Assembly: GCA_022447685.1 (NCBI GenBank)
Contig: JAKVAO010000054.1
Location: forward strand, 1-18,285
Direction: 5' to 3'
Length of the DNA: 18,285 bases
From: Candidatus Caenarcanales bacterium
GTDB taxonomy: Bacteria; Cyanobacteriota; Vampirovibrionia; LMEP-6097
Part shown: positions 16,128 through 18,285 of the stretch, piece after piece
Layout of the letters: each line of letters starts with the position of its first letter
Numbering within the stretch: the first letter of the stretch is position 1
Made by a program: the position numbers and the translations under genes
Notes under the pieces: generated by a model
The model's input: the letters and a program-made list of their open reading frames with translations, nothing else
The model's database searches: none
What the model was told of the DNA's origin: nothing

Positions 16128-17359
16128 TATAAGTCCATAAACTCCTGACTAAGAGTATCAATATCATTCTCCAAATTAGATTTTTCTTTTTTCTCAGGTG
16201 CTGGAGCTTCAGCTGTTGAACTTGGTAAATTCATAGCATCAAAATTCACATCAGCAATATCACCAGCATCATCCATACCAGCGTTATCAATTGAAGCTTG
16301 GGCTTGAGCTATAAGTGCTTCTTTGTCTATTTCAGTTGGCTGAGCTTGAACTCCTTCAGCTCTAGTATTATCAGCATTCGCCTCATTTATAGCCCCAGCA
16401 CTTGAAGTTGCTTCTGAATTCTCAGCAGATTCATCAGTGTTTTCCTGATTCTCTTGGAAAAACTCCAGCTTACTATCCATAATAAACCTAAGTTTCTTAA
16501 GCTCATCAGTTAAACCTTCAAACCCCTCATTATCAAAGTTTGAATCTCTTTCTAGTAAAACCGCTTTAGGTCTAGTTTTCTTCATAGTATAAGAGAATAA
16601 ATCCAGAACTTGATCCCTCATATTCTCACCGTGAGTGTCTAAAATTTTAATTTCGTGATTAGCAAGCTTAGACTTGTAACCTTTTCTATGACCAGCCATA
16701 TGTATCTGCACAACTCTTCTAAGATCCAGTTCATCTATGAATTGTTTAGGTAAGTATCTATGGTTAACAGAGTTAACAAAGACATTATTTACATCGAGAA
16801 GAAGCCCACATTTAGCTTTCTTGAGTATTGAATTGATAAAAGTAGTTTCTCGCATCTCAGGTTTAACTATGTGCGAGTAATAGCTTGGGTTTTCGAATAA
16901 AAATGGTAACTGGAAATAATCCTCCAAAAACTTAATATTATTGGATATAACTTCTACAGCTTCTTTTGTAAAAGGAACTGGGATCAATTCCTGAAAATAG
17001 TGATCACCAATGCGTGAACAAGAAAGGTGATCAGAAAACCAAGGGGCTTTAATTTCATCAAATAATTCTTTAAGCCCTCTTAGTAAATGAAAGTCAAACT
17101 CCAAGCGTTTCTTGTTACGAGACGCAGAAGCGATGCTGAGATTCACGGAGTGAGGTATAAGTGGAACTCCCAAATCCAATATTTCTTCGAAATTCTTCCT
17201 TGGGAGCCCGCCTTTATAGATATAGTTTTCAGGGACTATTTCTAGCCATTGAATCAAAGTCTGTGGAATAGGGTTTTCAAGAAATTCGATTATATCTTTG
17301 CGAATTTCTCGTCTATAACCTAAACCTAAACCAAAATATTTGAGCTTACTCTTGTCCAC
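16127..17359 (-). CDS. MNIO-family (DUF692) peptide-modifying enzyme (HvfB/BufB-like)
   Basis: MNIO enzymes are TIM-barrel proteins with two or three irons that oxidise cysteines in ribosomally made peptides. Numbered from an upstream in-frame ATG at 17416, the family motifs are all present: GLGLGYRRE (29-37), IVPENY (60-65), His89 in LIPHSVNLSI, SDHLSC (128-133), ELIPVPFT (143-150), LFENPSYY (173-180), LLLDVNNVFVNSVNH (205-219), QIHMAGH (237-243), ILDTHG (258-263) and LLERDSN (287-293). I prefer the GTG at 17359 over that ATG. It has AAGG five bases upstream, gives the usual short family N-terminus, and cuts the overlap with the precursor gene from 71 to 14 bases; the ATG has no ribosome binding site. 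Unusually, about 110 residues of acidic, Ala/Glu/Asn-rich low-complexity tail follow the catalytic domain (from about 317), ending in LSQEFMDL. The next gene starts on its stop codon. Confidence 0.93.
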   Translation of the reverse strand: MDKSKLKYFGLGLGYRREIRKDIIEFLENPIPQTLIQWLEIVPENYIYKGGLPRKNFEEILDLGVPLIPHSVNLSIASASRNKKRLEFDFHLLRGLKELFDEIKAPWFSDHLSCSRIGDHYFQELIPVPFTKEAVEVISNNIKFLEDYFQLPFLFENPSYYSHIVKPEMRETTFINSILKKAKCGLLLDVNNVFVNSVNHRYLPKQFIDELDLRRVVQIHMAGHRKGYKSKLANHEIKILDTHGENMRDQVLDLFSYTMKKTRPKAVLLERDSNFDNEGFEGLTDELKKLRFIMDSKLEFFQENQENTDESAENSEATSSAGAINEANADNTRAEGVQAQPTEIDKEALIAQAQASIDNAGMDDAGDIADVNFDAMNLPSSTAEAPAPEKKEKSNLENDIDTLSQEFMDL

Positions 17360-17573
17360 ACTTACCTTCGCCACACTTGTGATCTTCACCACATTTGTGA
17401 TCTTCGCCAGCTTCATGCTCAGCAGCTTCAGTAGCAGCCTCAGTTGTAACTTCCTCTACGCTTACATCTACAGCAGTTCCAGCTTCAGGTGACTTAACAT
17501 TACATGCATTTAGAAGACTTGAAAAGCCAAGAGCAAGCAAAGCTGCAGTAAAAATCTTAAATAATTTTTTCAT
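17346..17573 (-). CDS. Lipoprotein RiPP precursor with tandem Cys-Gly repeats (HvfA/BufA-like)
   Basis: A 75-residue precursor peptide, the likely substrate of the adjacent MNIO enzyme. The N-terminus MKKLFKIFTAALLALGF is a signal sequence with a basic start and hydrophobic core. SLLNAC with Cys24 fits a lipobox, so the mature protein would be lipid-anchored outside the inner membrane. An acidic Glu/Ala/Thr-rich spacer (about 30-55) leads to the core, which contains EDHKCG twice and EGKCG once (Cys61, Cys67, Cys72). In HvfA-type peptides, cysteines in repeated EGKCG motifs are converted to oxazolone-thioamides that bind copper, so a copper-buffering role is expected. The His residues before two of the cysteines are a variation I do not recall as standard. 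A good ribosome binding site precedes the ATG, and it is the first gene of the minus-strand unit. Confidence 0.88.
   Translation of the reverse strand: MKKLFKIFTAALLALGFSSLLNACNVKSPEAGTAVDVSVEEVTTEAATEAAEHEAGEDHKCGEDHKCGEGKCGQE
17371..17406 (-). repeat. Two 18-bp tandem repeats encoding CGEDHK units
   Basis: Two adjacent 18-base units (17371-17388 and 17389-17406) differ at only two positions and encode the repeated D-H-K-C-G-E core of the precursor peptide. The same DNA, read in the second frame, would encode the extreme N-terminus of the MNIO protein if its upstream ATG were used. This gives a repetitive KITNVVKITSVAKV sequence, a sign that this reading is an artefact of the repeat. Confidence 0.85.
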
Positions 17574-17583
17574 TGAATAATTT

Positions 17584-17590
17584 TCTCCTT
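17584..17590 (-). promoter_or_regulatory. Ribosome binding site of the precursor peptide gene
   Basis: AAGGAGA on the minus strand lies 10 bases upstream of the ATG at 17573. It is by far the best ribosome binding site in the minus-strand unit. This suggests the small precursor is made in excess over the enzyme, which uses an overlapping GTG start. Confidence 0.7.
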
Positions 17591-17653
17591 ATCATCCCAT
17601 ATAATAACAAAGCTTTTTACTAAATACATGCTAAATTAATATTAGTACAAATT

Positions 17654-17661
17654 AAGGAAGG
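17654..17661 (+). promoter_or_regulatory. Ribosome binding site deciding the GTG start at 17670
   Basis: AAGGAAGG lies 8 bases before GTG 17670, an ideal spacing. This supports GTG as the start over the in-frame ATG nine codons later, which has no such site. Confidence 0.7.
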
Positions 17662-17669
17662 ACCTTTTA

Positions 17670-18017
17670 GTGGGATTCAATCAAAACTGGAACCAAATGG
17701 TCAAACAAAATACCAAGGATACATATTTTGTATTGGCTTGCCCTAGAAATGATGGCACAGTCGCGATTTTGTGTCGTACTCATGGAGCAAAACCTGGTCC
17801 AGCTATCTGTGATAGCAAAAAAGATGCCATTAGACTTAAAACTATGCTCGCTAATGACCCAAGAGGCTTAGCAAATGATAATGCAATGACTATTATCAAA
17901 AATTTATTTGTATATGAAGTAAATAAAGAAGTTTTACCAGTATGGGAAAAAGGTTCACTTTGGGGTTATTTACCGACTGAGAAGGTTACATGCCTTGAAT
18001 CCCAAAGCTTCATTTGA
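17670..18017 (+). CDS. Hypothetical protein, 115 aa
   Basis: I do not recognise this protein. It starts at a GTG with a strong AAGGAAGG site 8 bases upstream. The 115 residues look like a compact cytoplasmic alpha/beta domain: a predicted strand DTYFVLACP (17-25), another VAILCRTHG (31-39), a helix KKDAIRLKTMLAND (50-63), a helix MTIIKNLFVYEV (73-84) and a Trp-containing end (VLPVWEKGSLWGYLP). Four cysteines (24, 35, 47, 108) are scattered and do not form a CxxC motif. There is no signal peptide or membrane helix. It is transcribed away from the RiPP unit and shares its intergenic region, which could mean shared control, but nothing in the protein points to metal or peptide handling. A perfect hairpin 68 bases after its stop probably ends the transcript. 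Confidence 0.75.
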   Translation: MGFNQNWNQMVKQNTKDTYFVLACPRNDGTVAILCRTHGAKPGPAICDSKKDAIRLKTMLANDPRGLANDNAMTIIKNLFVYEVNKEVLPVWEKGSLWGYLPTEKVTCLESQSFI

Positions 18018-18085
18018 AGCAACAGCCTAGCCTCAAATCCTACGTTTGTATTATGTTAGAAATCCTGTTTAATATAGGAGATAAG

Positions 18086-18117
18086 AAGAGAAGAGGTATC
18101 TAGATACCTCTTCTCTT
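18086..18117. terminator. Perfect 15-bp hairpin, probable terminator
   Basis: AAGAGAAGAGGTATC, a two-base TA spacer, and the exact reverse complement form a 15-bp stem (in practice 14 bp with a CTAG loop). It lies 68 bases after the stop of the orphan gene and just before the insertion sequence. Neither side has a pure T-tract, although both flanks are moderately T-rich in their reading direction (GGCTTTG on the right, TTCTTATCTCC on the complement). It could terminate transcription in either direction. Confidence 0.6.
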
Positions 18118-18130
18118 GTAGGCTTTGTTT

Positions 18131-18285
18131 ATAGTGGACTGAAAAAATCAAACAAGCAATACCTAACTTGAGAGGTGTGTTGACTTAAAATAATAAGGGG
18201 AAAACACGGAATGTCACGAGGTAAAAAATATAGTGCCGAATTTAAAGCAAAAGTTGCTTTAGAGGCTTTAAAAGAAGAAGAAACA
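18131..18285 (+). mobile_element. Left end of an IS3-family insertion sequence (partial)
   Basis: The call rests on the orfA start at 18211. The left terminus is probably close to the ATAGTGGACTGAAAAA sequence at about 18131, which resembles the TAGTGGACT-type ends of some IS3-family elements. The right end lies outside the window, so the inverted repeat and target duplication cannot be confirmed, and the left boundary is uncertain by ten bases or more. Confidence 0.55.
18211..18285 (+). CDS. IS3-family transposase OrfA, N-terminal fragment (runs off window)
   Basis: The 25 visible codons read MSRGKKYSAEFKAKVALEAL and then KEEET, the typical start of the helix-turn-helix OrfA (Tnp_1) of IS3-family elements, which binds the ends of the element. 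AAGGGG lies about 10 bases upstream of the ATG. In this family OrfA is normally joined to the DDE-domain OrfB by a -1 frameshift, but that part is beyond the window, so intactness cannot be judged. Confidence 0.85.
   Translation, partial: MSRGKKYSAEFKAKVALEALKEEET

Larger units (their letters stand above)
17574..17669. promoter_or_regulatory. Divergent promoter region between the RiPP unit and the orphan gene
   Basis: This 96-base AT-rich gap separates two genes reading away from each other, so it must hold promoters for both. For the plus gene, TTTTAC (17615-17620) and TAATAT (17637-17642), 16 bases apart, are a passable -35/-10 pair. For the minus unit, a TATTAT/TTATAT-like -10 reads from about 17600-17606, with no good -35. 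I see no convincing operator palindrome. Shared or metal-responsive control is possible but not shown. Confidence 0.45.

Noticed and set aside
17360..17416. N-terminal extension of the DUF692 protein from ATG 17416 (KITNVVKITSVAKV)
   Set aside because: It is an out-of-frame reading of the precursor's 18-bp repeats, lacks a ribosome binding site and precedes the usual family start. I use GTG 17359 instead, with the ATG kept as an alternative.

Overview
The window comes from an AT-rich bacterial chromosome that uses the standard bacterial code. The CTP synthase resembles those of Cyanobacteria and Firmicutes-like lineages by eye, so a Vampirovibrionota/Melainabacteria-type host is one possibility. 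That is a guess from memory; the window holds no rRNA or other decisive marker.

Left part, plus strand (1-2461): the tail of an unrecognised gene, a small unrecognised gene, then gatC and pyrG joined by a one-base TAATG overlap. These last two are housekeeping genes (tRNA-dependent amidation and CTP synthesis). No gatA or gatB is present here.

Central and right part, minus strand (2515-17573, read right to left): five genes that look like one transcription unit. First comes a 75-residue lipoprotein precursor ending in a tandem Cys-Gly repeat. It is followed by an MNIO (DUF692) enzyme and its DUF2063 partner, the core of an HvfABC/bufferin-type RiPP locus in which peptide cysteines are oxidatively modified for copper handling. 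Two giant paralogous proteins of 2456 and 1777 residues follow within 53-67 bp gaps. They have conserved N- and C-terminal ends, a variable number of internal modules, dockerin/EF-hand-like Asp loops, no visible signal peptide, and not one cysteine in 4233 residues. I recognise no family for them. The DoxX-type membrane protein often found in such loci is not in the window.

Right edge, plus strand: a divergent orphan gene of 115 residues with a strong ribosome binding site, a 15-bp perfect hairpin after it, and the start of an IS3-family insertion sequence whose orfA runs off the window.

The most interesting point is the unit 'cysteine-modifying RiPP cassette plus two giant cysteine-free modular proteins'. 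The giants cannot be substrates of a cysteine-modifying MNIO. If the genes are functionally linked, the giants are more likely surface or exported structures, or metal-responsive partners, expressed together with the copper-binding lipopeptide. That link is inferred from gene order only.
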